Positions 12,897 through 24,800 of a DNA stretch of 64,000 nucleotides are shown one piece after another. Every line of letters begins with the position of its first letter. Position 1 is the stretch's first letter. Source of the stretch: Taenia hydatigena (Eukaryota; Platyhelminthes; Cestoda; Cyclophyllidea; Taeniidae); the NCBI GenBank assembly GCA_036345935.2, contig JADWOT020000001.1, forward strand, positions 26,321,232-26,385,231. Direction: 5' to 3'. The notes below the pieces were generated by a model, which saw only the letters and a program-made list of their open reading frames with translations, was not told the DNA's origin and made no database searches. The translations under genes were made by a program, and so were the position numbers.

Positions 12897-13315
12897 CAGA
12901 TTGCTTGCTCAATCCTCCCAAGCCATCCTTGTCTCAATTAATTTAACCTCGTCTCTTAAGGCAGGCATCAGGTCAGTAGCTCGCCTTGTCTCTCCAAATT
13001 CTTACCAATCTCTCCCATGCATGAAGGCGATTCTTCACATAACACCAAGGCACCCTTCATACAACAGTCAACGTGTTGTTGGTGGATTAACAAGGCAATA
13101 CGGAGTCCGTGAACGTGAAAAGAGCTAAAGTTCTTCATTCTATGTGACTTTCTCGCCGATACTTGCACAATCCTCCCACTCAACTGAGTGCCAGGTGAGC
13201 CGTTGTGGTTGACCCAGACAAGTGAGCTGAAGCGCATCAAATGGTGGGTTCAGAGAAGCTTCTAAGAATGTCACAGTGAAACAAAGTCACTCCACTGGCT
13301 ACGTGGTTCAGCCAA
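12897..13315. repeat. Nested internal repeat in unit B, copy 2
   Basis: Unit B counterpart of 3483-3905. It is a few bases shorter than the unit A copy near the CACCCTTCATACAACAGTC block. Confidence 0.7.
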
Positions 13316-13960
13316 GAATTTCACCTCGGTGTGATGAAACCTTACTAATTATAAAAATTGGAGTAAAAGCTTAAGGACTTCTTTGGAGGGATAAAAATGC
13401 ATGCAAATTTAAAGGGATGTGTAGGTGATAGGATCTCAGTGACTTGTCGACTACATGTTCCACAGACATCCAACATGCAGTAGTCGCGGTTCGACCAAGC
13501 ATTGCAATATTTACGATGTAGGAATCAAATTCTTGAAGATCAAAACACGACTTGGGAAGCCTTCCATTGTTATGTCTATCATTGGTCATTTGGAAGAGCG
13601 AGGTGAGTGACGTGGAAAGGTGTCTGTAGTCAATCCCAACCATTTAATTGCTTCATGTGCAAATTTGATTGGGAGACATGGCTTCCTGACCATTCATTCA
13701 ATGAGGACGTGCGGATGGGTGTTGTGTGGTTTCAGAATCCAAGGAATCGCCATGCGCTCGCTAGCATGGCTTGTTAATGCACACCAAACCAGTCTAACAT
13801 GAATGATAAGGGTGTGGACAATGCGTGGTTTAGAAGAAAGTGGTGCCACTTGCCATGCTCTCCGAGATGCGATCTCATTACTACAGGTGGCACCACCCAG
13901 TCGTGTGACCCACTACTTCGTGGCTACGATTTTTCCTGCTTTCAGATGTCTTAGTTGCGT

Positions 13961-13980
13961 GTGTATGTGTGTGTGTGTGT
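13961..13980. repeat. (GT)n microsatellite, short allele
   Basis: Same site as the 4545-4587 GT tract in unit A, but contracted to about ten repeats. Confidence 0.85.
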
Positions 13981-14272
13981 GCCAACAACCTCACGAAAGT
14001 CCACACCAAGCTGAAGACGACTGAAAGCTCCACCAGCCAATCCCCCTCACCGTCATGAATAATAATCCAATGTTAGGAATCCTAAAGAAAGCCTACACAT
14101 TTGCATTCCATACAAATCGAGCCGTTTTGCACCTCATTGATGACATGCCTGAAGGTTGGAGTTGAGTCCACCCACGCAACCCACCACGGATTACACAATG
14201 TGAGCACAACACGCGTGCATTTTAGATCAGCACCATGGCATCCCATAGGCTCATCTGAATGTGGCTTATTGC

Positions 14273-14279
14273 TATAAAA
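14273..14279 (+). promoter_or_regulatory. TATA box of the EG95/45W-like gene in unit B
   Basis: TATAAAA lies 39 nt before the ATG at 14312 and is identical in position and context to the unit A promoter. The two genes are therefore likely to be expressed with the same timing. Confidence 0.7.
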
Positions 14280-14311
14280 GCCTTCTGATTTGTGAGGACG
14301 AGCCATTCAAC

Positions 14312-15717
14312 ATGCTGAAGGGGGTCCTTCAATTCAGCCTCGTGGTAGTGTTGACCACCCTCTTGGCTGTGGGTGACGGTGCAGACAATGGTATGTTCTT
14401 CTCCAATATTCCACTCTTATAACCGTGCGTGAATAGGCGTTTGACATACACCACAACTTGCTTTATTGGTCAGTCTCCTCATTGTCTTCACGCATCACTC
14501 TAAGCATTCACTCATTTCGCCGTAGTCCTAAGCCCATTCCTCACCGCCATTGTGACATGCATGGAAGGTTGCCATTGCGTATGAGTAACAATGAGGTCTG
14601 CTACTTATTACCCTATGCGACATACCCACTACTAAAGTCAGACTGTGTGATGGAACGCTTTTGCATCCTTACATTGATTTCATGATGTTGGGCGCAAATA
14701 GCGGACATTTTTGTGATCAAACGTGTGGTGAAGCGCTAATGCATTTGCTCAACAATGTACCTCTCTTGCTTTTTTAGAACTGTCTGTGACAAAGGAGCCA
14801 GGGGTTGCAGTGTCCAAACTTCCGTCTGCCTTCAATTGGAGCCACATTGGTCCTTTCTTCATAGAGTTGACTTGGAATGTTACCGAATTAATCAGGGAGG
14901 GCGTAAGAGCAATTCGTCTCACTGCCTGGGCAACTTCTTACTTCCACTTCGGCATGAACTTAACAGCGGTTACAAATGGGAGACTCAGTCTTAATAATCT
15001 AAGACCCAATTCCACCTACAATGTGACCGTGGATTTGCTGTTCTTCTCTGGCTACAATCGCACTTACACCGATGCTGTAACCACAGCGCCCAGAAGTAAG
15101 CCTGTGCACACATTTCCAATGCATAACTCCATATTTAATTGTTATTCAATGATATGTAATGCTCAAACACGTTTGCTTGACAATGCCTCTATCTTGCTTT
15201 GTACGAAGATTCTTCGCTTCCGTCTTACTTCAATTGGAGCCGAATTGGTTATGACTTCATTGAGTTAAGCTGGAACATTACCGTATTAAAGAAGAAGCTG
15301 CACGCAAGCGTAATTCGTCTCTCTGCGATGGGACTCTCCTACTTCTACTTCGGCATGAACTTTACAGTGGTTACAGATGGCAGCCTCATGCTTATTCACC
15401 TAAAACCGGATTCGTTCTTCAAAGTCATCGTGGAAGTGTTGACTTTTCCTGGATACACTCGTACCTACACCGATTACGTCGCTACACTGCCCAAAAGTAA
15501 GCTTGTGCATACACTTCTAATGCATAACTTCACATTTTATTCCGTTGTTGCACGCGCAGTAGCAAGTCGTGCAAGTGGATGTTCATCTTGTTGTTATGCC
15601 TCGTCTAGCAATGTTATTTTCATCTAGCCTCAGTCCCTCTGCATATGTGTATTTACATTTACCTTAGGAACACGAATCGCTCCCACGACCTACGGACCTA
15701 CCGAAAATAGAATGTAA
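14312..15717 (+). CDS. EG95/45W-like secreted oncosphere antigen, two FnIII domains (copy B)
   Basis: Exons 14312-14390, 14778-15095, 15209-15496 and 15668-15717 join in phase and encode 244 residues. The architecture equals copy A: signal peptide (core FSLVVVLTTLLAVG), two FnIII domains and a short tail ending PTENRM. Compared with copy A, exon 2 has about 44 base differences in 318, mostly amino-acid changing (for example TAVGTSYFYFG versus TAWATSYFHFG). Exon 3 has fewer changes and one extra codon (KKKLHAS versus KKMKAS). Intron 2 differs at only about 6 of 113 positions. Both copies look intact, so this is a functional paralogue rather than a pseudogene. Family assignment rests on the exon plan and FnIII pattern; a taeniid FnIII antigen outside the EG95/45W group remains possible. 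Confidence 0.85.
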
Positions 15718-15950
15718 GTTGGGGCAAATATTTGGAGGTTTTGTCTGCTGCAGAGATTATCACGACCCATTACTTGCCATCACCGTACTATTCTTTTCCC
15801 ACTGTAGACTGCTGCGGTAAAGGATGTGCGCCAGTCGACCATCATTCGCGTCTGCACAACGACAATATCACATCTCATATTCAATGACTCTATCGTCACA
15901 AACACAAGCTTCTCTTATGCTTGCTTCATTCCTCTCACTTTCGCTTCAAT

Positions 15951-15956
15951 AATAAA
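15951..15956 (+). terminator. Poly(A) signal of copy B
   Basis: AATAAA lies about 230 nt after the stop codon, in the same position as in copy A. Confidence 0.6.
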
Positions 15957-18851
15957 GTCTTGGTAATGGTCACCTCCTCTGTTGTTGAACGCCTAAGAGC
16001 TGGTATTGGGCTGGTTACAATTGTAAGCAACCTCATGCCAAGGAGGCTTCATACCTGCATGTTGGCTTATCTCTCGCACTACAGCGGGCGCATGACTCGG
16101 ATATCTGGCCACTGTGTGCAAGGAAGGTGGACTTAGCAGCGTGTAGGCAAAAGTCCATTCACCAAAGTGCTTCGTGTGGCGAGTTCATCACGCCGATATT
16201 CTCTGCAAACAGAAGGAGCGGTGGTGCATGATTAACCATCCTCACTGCGCTACGTCACGCCAATCGAATTAACTTTCGTTCTTACTTTCACCATTTCTAC
16301 AAATGTGTTGTTTTCGGGTAGTCGTGTTCCTACCCACCCGCACCTAACACTGATATTCACCAGGAATGTTTGAAAAGGCGATCATACCTCGAAAAGACTG
16401 AAGTATCCGTCAAGTGACTGCGTCTAAGTGTCACACCGAAGCGTTAGAGTGTGAAGGAGTTCTCAGTGCTGCTATCCGCATATTGAACTTGTTCATGTCT
16501 TCAATTTCATGTCAAACTGCACCAAGAACAATAAGGCACTCACAGTCAACAGAGGGACACTCATTGTGTAAGGCATATGGATGTACGTGCCTGTGTGTAC
16601 TGCTTCAGAATGAGTTCGAAGTGACGCAAGCAGACATGCAAATTCTTGTGCCCTTTTCATCTAGATCAAGCGTTGGTCTCAAATCTCTAAGTACTTAGCA
16701 CACAAACATCCATACCAATGCCGCGCACGTTTACTTCGGTGTGGAAGCATAACCAATAACCACAGCCTGAGGAAGCAGCAAGCTGGTGCTACAAAACCGT
16801 ACTGACACAGACAACATCAACGTCCACACCTACTTTTTGAGAACTGTGGTCCTTGGCAGACGCTTTCACGCATTCAGATGCTGTCCACCACCTCAGTGTC
16901 CCAACACGAAGCAGGTTTCCTGCCCCCTGTCAACACCTCTGAAACTACTGTATTTATCATGCTACAACCAGACAGAGGCGCAATGTAATGCCTTTGGGGA
17001 AAACGAATTGATAATGGGAGTGTAATAACTCAGATGTCACTGTATAACCCGCCTAGTCTCCATGCAGTTGGCATTCATCTTCCTTGTAAGAGGGTCACTG
17101 TCGCTGCTTCACAGTCTGCTTAATCTTTAGGAAATTATGCCTATTGTGCTCTCAGGTGCAAACAGTCCCCAAATAATTTCAAGTGTACGTGCCACTGGTA
17201 GCAAACACTGACCATCATCAGCCCACAATTCATTTCTGTCGGCCACAATAATACCGCCCATTCCAAATTAAGGCTTGTCATTGAGTGAAAATGCAGAGAC
17301 TACTTGGTCAAAGCTGAAAGGTCCCGTCTCCAAAGCTGACTGCACTTGGCATACCCATGTCGCATATGCTTGCATCACGCCTCTATCAACTGAAAGCCAA
17401 AATACATCGTCTCATCACCCTTCCTTCAACAGTGAGCCATCAGAGATTGAGCCTTACCTCCGCAATAACAAACGACTTGTGAATGATAGGGGCAGCTTGC
17501 CTCACATGGCGTACAACAAAAGCCTTTCCCTCTCTGGCCTATTGCAGTGTAAGCAGAAAGGATGACCAAGTTATGCTGAAAGGTGAAAGTGAATGACCAA
17601 CAAACATCTGCAAGACGAATTCGCCCCTGTACAAGCAATCCATCCTCTCAGTGTGACCATTATACCCCATCCATTCAGCAATGCTAAGAATGTCAACTTG
17701 TGTGCTGAATTCCACACGCAACTGCTACTATGCAGCATTTCAGTAGTGCTGCCATCCAGCTTTCATGCTAGCAGCACTGAGGTGTTGCATACTGAAGGAA
17801 GGCCACGTGTGCTGCGACGCAGTTGTGACGGCAACTGTGCGTACCACTTCTTCACAATTACATGAAGACCCTCATTCAACATTGTAGATACAATTAGCTA
17901 CGAAGCGGAGGAAGGGCTATTCGCGTGCAACATGGTGGAAGAGTGGTGGAGAGCAGACGCAATGCGTAAAGCGGTGCACACCAAAGAGCGATTCAGGAGA
18001 GTATTCTTTGCAGTTGGACACAGAAGGCCACCGTCGATAATAAGGACAACAAACCCAGTAGGTATGCAAACGGTGACAACGACAACACCAGCCGTTATCC
18101 ACAAAATCTAGAAGGATTCGCATGGTTGAATGCGCCATCGACACGCAAATGCTTGTCGCTCCTTGCCACCTACGTACCACACGATTTAGGTTTGACGGTC
18201 TCCAGTTGACTGCAACGGTAAAAGACAATATTCGCCCATCTTGGTCTACAAGTGAATTACAGCTGAGCGTCCTCAACTCAACTTCATTCAATCAACTGAG
18301 CTGTAGTCCGACTACCAATCCGTAGCACCAAATCTCCTTCCTCCCTCGTCACATTGTCAACGACACCAACGCCGACTGGCAACTGATGCGCATTCGCGTG
18401 TCACCCGGTCAGATATGGCTAACGAGACAACTACACCAGCAAGACTCATTCCCCTCCCCCTTCTCATTACAAGGCTTTCCAACTTCCATAGCCCGTCACG
18501 CCCATCAATTCTCCCTCCAACTCGCAACTAACACACCTTTCGGGCTACCTCGATTCTCCCTAGTCGGCACGAAACTACTCCTCCACACACCCATGACCGG
18601 ATCACTCAGCCCACCTAGGACAACAATCCACTCCATGTGCTCGCAGTAGTTGCAAGAGCAGGAGACATGCAACACCTCACATCTCAGCAACATGTGGCAT
18701 TGGAAGGGCAACAATGACAGTGGTGGCGATCAACGAATCAGCAATAATCTGCAGCATTTCATGGGAATCAACCAATGTGAGGTTGCTGATCAGGCTATAT
18801 GGTGAGCGGTAACGCAGGTTGTTGGGAGGAAAAAGAAGGAATCGCACGTCG
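15957..18851. other. Convergent intergenic region, no gene supported
   Basis: This lies between the 3' end of the plus-strand antigen gene and the 3' end of the minus-strand AP180 gene. 17810-18851 is part of the segment missing from unit A. Short open frames are present but show no domain or conserved reading frame. The AP180 3' UTR must lie here; I could not place its poly(A) signal confidently. Confidence 0.5.
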
Positions 18852-21800
18852 TCAAAGGAAGGGGTTGAGAGGATGGAAAGTGGCAGCAGCAGCAGCAGCA
18901 GCAGACATGGTGGGATTCTGAAATTGTAGTGGCTGCTGCAGTTGTGCCTGTTGTAGTTGCATTTGTTGCACTGCCAATTGGTTCGGGAAGACGCCAATGT
19001 GACGTGGTGGAAAGGCTGACACCTGACCACCACCCATCACTGCCGCAGGATATTCAGTCAACGCGTTTTGGGGTCGGAAACACTGCATTGCTTGAAGTCG
19101 AGGTCCGGTCGTTGAATTTAACGGCTGCAATGCAGGTACACAACAACACTCATCGTCTCTCTTACCATCGCATCATTTACAAAAGAGAAAGCCACTCGAT
19201 TGCGCAATGCGACTCCAATCACCAAACAATGGAATGAACGAAATCGCAAATCAAGCAGTGGATTCAAATTAATCTTCGTCACATATTCGTGACTGGCAAT
19301 AGTAGGCATTTAAATGCAAAGGAAATGTTGAATGCCCATTCGCAGCTTTACCACAAGCGATGGGCACGGAGGGGGAAAGGGGAGTGATTGGTCACGTCCA
19401 CGTTTGTCCGTCAATCCAAATTGAAGGTAGGTACGCCAATGGGGAAATGGGCCCCTTTCCTCGTGCCTTAGTTATTGCGAATGGGAGTGAGTGCGTTTGA
19501 CAGGGGCATGCCTCCGACCTGGGGGCCATATATGCTCTCTTCAAGGCGTCCACGTGTGACGATTACACATCCCTGTCGACACCCCATCAAGGCCATCACA
19601 ACGAGATTTGAGGGCACAACACGCATGTGATCCCCACAATCGGGTAAATTTGGCCTTCCAATTAATATAAACATTTTCCATGCTCAATTTTGGCCTTATT
19701 TGTCTTGCATTAGAGCGTCGCCAACCGAAACGGCGATGAGGATGCATGAGCTTACCAAAGAAATCGCAAGACATTACTTCAGGAACAACAATATCAATCA
19801 TTCTATCAAGGCGAAACCAAGTGTCCCATGCACCAATGCAAGTGGGTTGGATAATTCAAACCTGTCGGAAGATGCTACCCATAAGTATTGAGCAGTAGTT
19901 GTGCCACAATTGGCAATGATCCATGCCTCACGAAGCTGGCACATATCCTCGCTGGAAAGTAACCTCACTGCACAAGGTCTGGCATGGACCAACCCACACA
20001 CTCTGTGATGGTCAACACGCAGACCCACAATTGGCAGCACCGGGAATGGCCTACACGTGTCCAGAGTGACACTCAATTCCACCGTCCAAGTGCACTCCCA
20101 CATGCATGCCCCTCGGCATTCGATCCCACCTCGATAACACGGTGTAAGAGAACTCTACCACCTCTTCATCTCTCAATTACGAAAGGTTGTCCAGTGTCTC
20201 AAAATGATACGAGTCGGTCGAACGGATACGCACTGAATCAAGTCATTGACCATCAGCATTGATACAAAGGAATCGCGCTAACCTGATTCGTGAGAGAGGG
20301 ATTGGTGACAGGAGTGGGCTGTAATACACCACCTGGTGTGGCCCAAGGATTCATTGCAGAAGCGGACATCGGTCCACTTGCCCCACCAGCCGACTGATGC
20401 TCTTTTGCCTTGCCAACACCCGTCCAGTTGACAGTAGTGCCCCCAGGCATGCTGCTTGTGCTGCACACTGACAACTCACCAGCGATTTCGGCCAAACGAC
20501 TGTCCAAGTCACTGACAGCAGTTGTGATGGGTGGTTGTTTCGGTGCCGAGGTACTACCACCAGTGCTAGTGCTGATCGTGGACCAGCCAGATGGGTTGGA
20601 GGGAAGGAAGGGATTGTTGGGATTGGTGACTGCAGAAATCGACGAGGGCTCGGATAGAAACTGAGACAGTGGACGTGGTTGGGCGTTCGTGATAGTGGAA
20701 AGAGCCATTTGACTGCTGCACGTGGGCAAAGCTGGAAAAGAAACACACTGACAATCCGCGTGTCACATCCATCGCCCACTCAATTCCACTTCCATGCACA
20801 AACACGCACCGGATTCAATAAAGAAGTCATCAAAGAGACTGCATGAAGTCGCTGTCGTGGAAGCACCACCAACACCATCACCACTGGTAGCGTCTGGGGA
20901 CAGTTGCAAAAGATCCACACCACCGCTCCCATGATCCGGTGTTGTGGTAGAACATTTGGCACGCGCTTGACTCACAAAGGCTTCCAGACGCTGTCGTTCC
21001 TCCTCTATAATACGCTGCTGTTCAATTGGGAGGTTCTGGTGATTCGACACATCTTGAAGGAGAACCAATTCCCCCGTCACCGCTTTAGTGGTTGATGGCG
21101 ATGAGAGAGTGGGAGAAGTTTTGCTTCTAGAGATGTGAAGTTAGCAATGTACGTGAACGTACAATTCGTTGGACTTTTTGCCTTCCAGATGGGCTAGATG
21201 ACCTTCCAATGCGTCCAGTACGGAGGTTGGCACTGGCTTGAAAATCAACGACTGTTTGCCGAAACCGTCTTGCATTTGAAGCAAATCGCATGCCTAGTAA
21301 GCACAAAAATAAGGCCACAATCTGATGCTTTGAAGGCTTTAGCAGTAACTGGATGGCACTGAGCAAACGCACCTCAGCCACTTTGATGAAATGATTGACG
21401 TGTTCCATGCGCTTGAGAAAGGCTTTGTAAATGCGCAGCGATTCTTGGCACTCCTTCTTCGACATGGAGAAAAACTTTTCTAAGAGGTAAAGGAACATTG
21501 CGATTACTTATTACTCGCCTACCGATGATATTAATCATCGCCTCGTTGTAGACTGCATAAAGACGAATTAGATCCTTGTAGAGGAGTACATAGGCGGCTA
21601 GAACCACACCATTGAAGAGTTCACTTGAAGATGCCTAGGAGGAGGGCATGGGGAATACGTGAGTTAGTGGTGATGATTGAGGGAAGAGAATGCCTCCTTG
21701 AAACAAGGAAACTCACATCAAATGCCAGGAGTGCATCAATTTGGCGCTCTAGAGGAGGTAGAGCTCTGACCAGCTGCAACAGATGAAGGTGGCAGTGATT

Positions 21801-24800
21801 GATAAAATGGTCTCAAGTGTAGAGAAAGGCTTCCAACAGGGAAGTTGAGGAGCCTACCTTGGCATACGGCATCGTCTTCATGTTTACGTCGTCGGTTCTG
21901 GACAAAAGAAAAGGAAAGGGTACGTTTAAATAGGATGAGTGGGCATGGCAAGAGGACAAACAAACTAGTCGAGAAAGCGTGTTATTTAACCAATCAAGCG
22001 GAAGGAAGCGTGTACATAACCATGTGTCCTGAGGGCGACCCAAGAGAGAGAGGGAGAGGGGAAGGCTTGCACACATGCAAAGATTGGACCAAGGTCAAAA
22101 TCAGAAGCGAGAGAACTGGAGCGAATAAAAAAAACGTGGAAGGAGGAGAGAAGGAAGAAATAACACTTGCGAAATGAAGAGGACCGCTTTGTCCGATTCT
22201 GTTGGGGATCTAACCGTACGACTGAAAAGTAGTGAAACCTCTTAAATATTTACTCGGAACCATGAAATGAATGGAGGCAATAATTCATGGACGAACGATT
22301 TGGTCAGCGAGGCGGGGACATTGGCTAGCTAACGAGAATTAAACTGGTAAGTTAAGTGGCATTTAGAGAGGGATAAAAGTGGAAGAAAACATGACAATTT
22401 AAGCAATAGCCATAAAGGTGGATGGATGGGCTACAGAGCGAGCAGGCCTTGAATAAGAGGATGTAGCTGAATGACGAGCAATCACGACACATCGGCCGAT
22501 ACTTCGGTTGATCTTGTTGTTGACAGTAAGACTCGAAATAAGACTAAGGTGATGAATGGTAATGATGAAATAAAATCGGACTTATGGGGAGTTTAGGCAA
22601 TATCTCTACAATTGCAGACCGTCAGGAGAAAGTTTGGCGCTTCCTCTTTCGATGCCTAGCGTCAATTCTGAACCGCATGAAAAGAAGGACGAAACTATCT
22701 GGAGGCATTCTGTTGGACTTACATCCGCCAGCTTCCAAGGACGATAACAGACACTGGAGATTTCTGAATCTTAAAATTCCCCATTCACTGGCTGCTTCGT
22801 AATAAACCGACAAATCAAACACTTCCAGTCTTCAAATTGCTCATTCCCACGGCTCCTGGACGAGTTCAGAAAGAGGCAAACCTAACCTACTCCTCCCGTA
22901 TACAATAGATTTAAGATTAAAAGCATCCCATTAGGCGTCTTAGTGCAAATAAAACCCAGTGCACCAATTCAGAGGAGATGTATGACAGCTTTTTGGCACA
23001 TCAATGCATCCAGCAATCTCGTACACACTAAAGGTCCAAAAGAGCCAAACGGTAGTGTCAATGCACCTACTTCACCGGCGTAAGTGTTTGCATTGGCAAT
23101 AAGGCGTAAGTGTGGAGTAACTACGCGTGCACCGCCCCATCACCGTCAGGTCTTGTGTCACTCTGTTTGCATAAAGTAGTCGCTTACCCTCCCACACTGG
23201 AGTACGTGGCCACAGTAAACAGGTAGCTAATGAACGTGCCACCTCCCTACCAATGTGCTCGCAGAACGATGGCCTTGCTCTCTCTCACATTTCCTATCCG
23301 CTTTCATTACATCTCACCAAGCCGATATCATGTTTCACCTTGACATTTCAGCTTGGAAGCTATTGGTTCTTTGCGGTCAGGACGTGCAAATATTATTGCT
23401 AATTTCGAGGGCAAAGCTACGGCCACGTCAGGCGAATCGTGATATTTCTTAAAGAGTACGCGGAGTACGTTAGTCGACAGTTTGAGTGGAAGGGTTCCTT
23501 CTGGCCGACCACGTCCACATGGATTAACAACTGATCTGAGACCAAAGTGTGATTTAGTATGGATGGAGGAAAGTAAGTTCTTCTAACATTCGCTAATGAT
23601 AGGCTAGGTAAGAGCTGCAATTCGCATGAACTCCATCACTCTGTCTGACAGAATAATTGAGCTTTACTAATCACAAGGAGCATCCGATTCATTGGATAAA
23701 CGGGCAGAAGAGGAAAGATCGAGTTGATGAACGAATGAATACCTTAGGGAACAAGATAATGGAAAGACATGATCAGATTGATGGACAGGATAGATATTTA
23801 ACCTGAAGCAATATTTAGTTTAGCTCCAATCCCCTTTCTGGTCTCTACAGCCGCCAAAGAACGCTCCTACTAATGAATTCGCATAATTTTACCACTAAAC
23901 TGGGAATGCAGTTGGTGAAACTGAAGACACCCCCGCACTTGCGCTTACAGCATCAATAACTGCCAGAATAAAGCCACTTCTTTTTCGTGAAACTGGGTGG
24001 TTTTGGCAGAAATAAGCAGAGACCAAACGACACGCAAACTCACAGCTTCCAATCAGGGTGATTGCACCAGACGACACTTTTGAGCCTGTGTGCGTGAGCC
24101 GCAAAAACAATGCTGACGGGGTCACATGGGTAGCCACCTTGCAAGGCGGGAAAATCTCTCTACTGGAAAATCGCCGTAACATAAGGTCTCGCCGGCTAAA
24201 GGCCAGACAACCCTATCGCTTCAGACTGATACTGTGGCATTCAATGCTCAAGAATGCGCCAATGAAGGGCTATTTAAGCGGCCCATTCGCTTCAAACACA
24301 ATTACTGCGTACTCCCGACCTGAGGCTAACGCTTTACCGGATGAGTGACGATGAGAGTGTGGCAATGGATTTAGTCCACGCCAAGTAAATGGTGGTTAAT
24401 TAACTTGTCTGGTGTAGACAGAATCTTACTTGTGGTTAAGCAGAAGTCAGCTGCATATAATTAGGAGGCCTCTGTCAACCACGCCTTCACGAAACTAGAC
24501 TATTGGGTCGGTGTTTGGGGGAACTTTCGTTGCTTCCCATGAGGGAGGTTACTCCTTGTCAAATATGGACGACTGAAATGGAATTAAAACGTAGCATTTT
24601 CGCGGATAAAAACCACGCTTCCTCGATAAGACTAAGAATAGATACACACTGGACACAGTCATTTGAAGGCGGATCGAAAGTCTGGTTACGACCCGATAAC
24701 GTTGAGCATGTAGATGCTGTTAAAATTTTGCATCGCCATGAGCCCTTTTGAAATCAGAGACCTAGGATGTGGCGGAGGGAATCAGATGCTTTGTCTCAAC

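Larger units (their letters stand above)
9869..21005. repeat. Tandem segmental duplication, unit B (about 11.1 kb)
   Basis: This is the second copy of the unit. It is longer than unit A because it keeps 17810-19557, including the last AP180 exon. Its right end is continuous with the rest of the intact AP180 gene, so unit B sits in what looks like the parental locus. Homology to unit A stops at about 21005, inside AP180 exon 10, at the sequence where unit A is joined to the next unit (9868). Confidence 0.92.

Noticed and set aside
18122..18649. Open frames of 67-87 codons between the antigen gene and AP180
   Set aside because: There is no recognisable domain and no splice context. They lie in sequence absent from unit A, so conservation cannot be tested here.
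23895..24751. Several 82-96 codon frames in the 4.7 kb AP180 intron, considered as a nested gene or retroelement
   Set aside because: No reverse transcriptase, transposase or other motif is present, frames are short and on both strands, and no poly(A) or terminal repeats were found.
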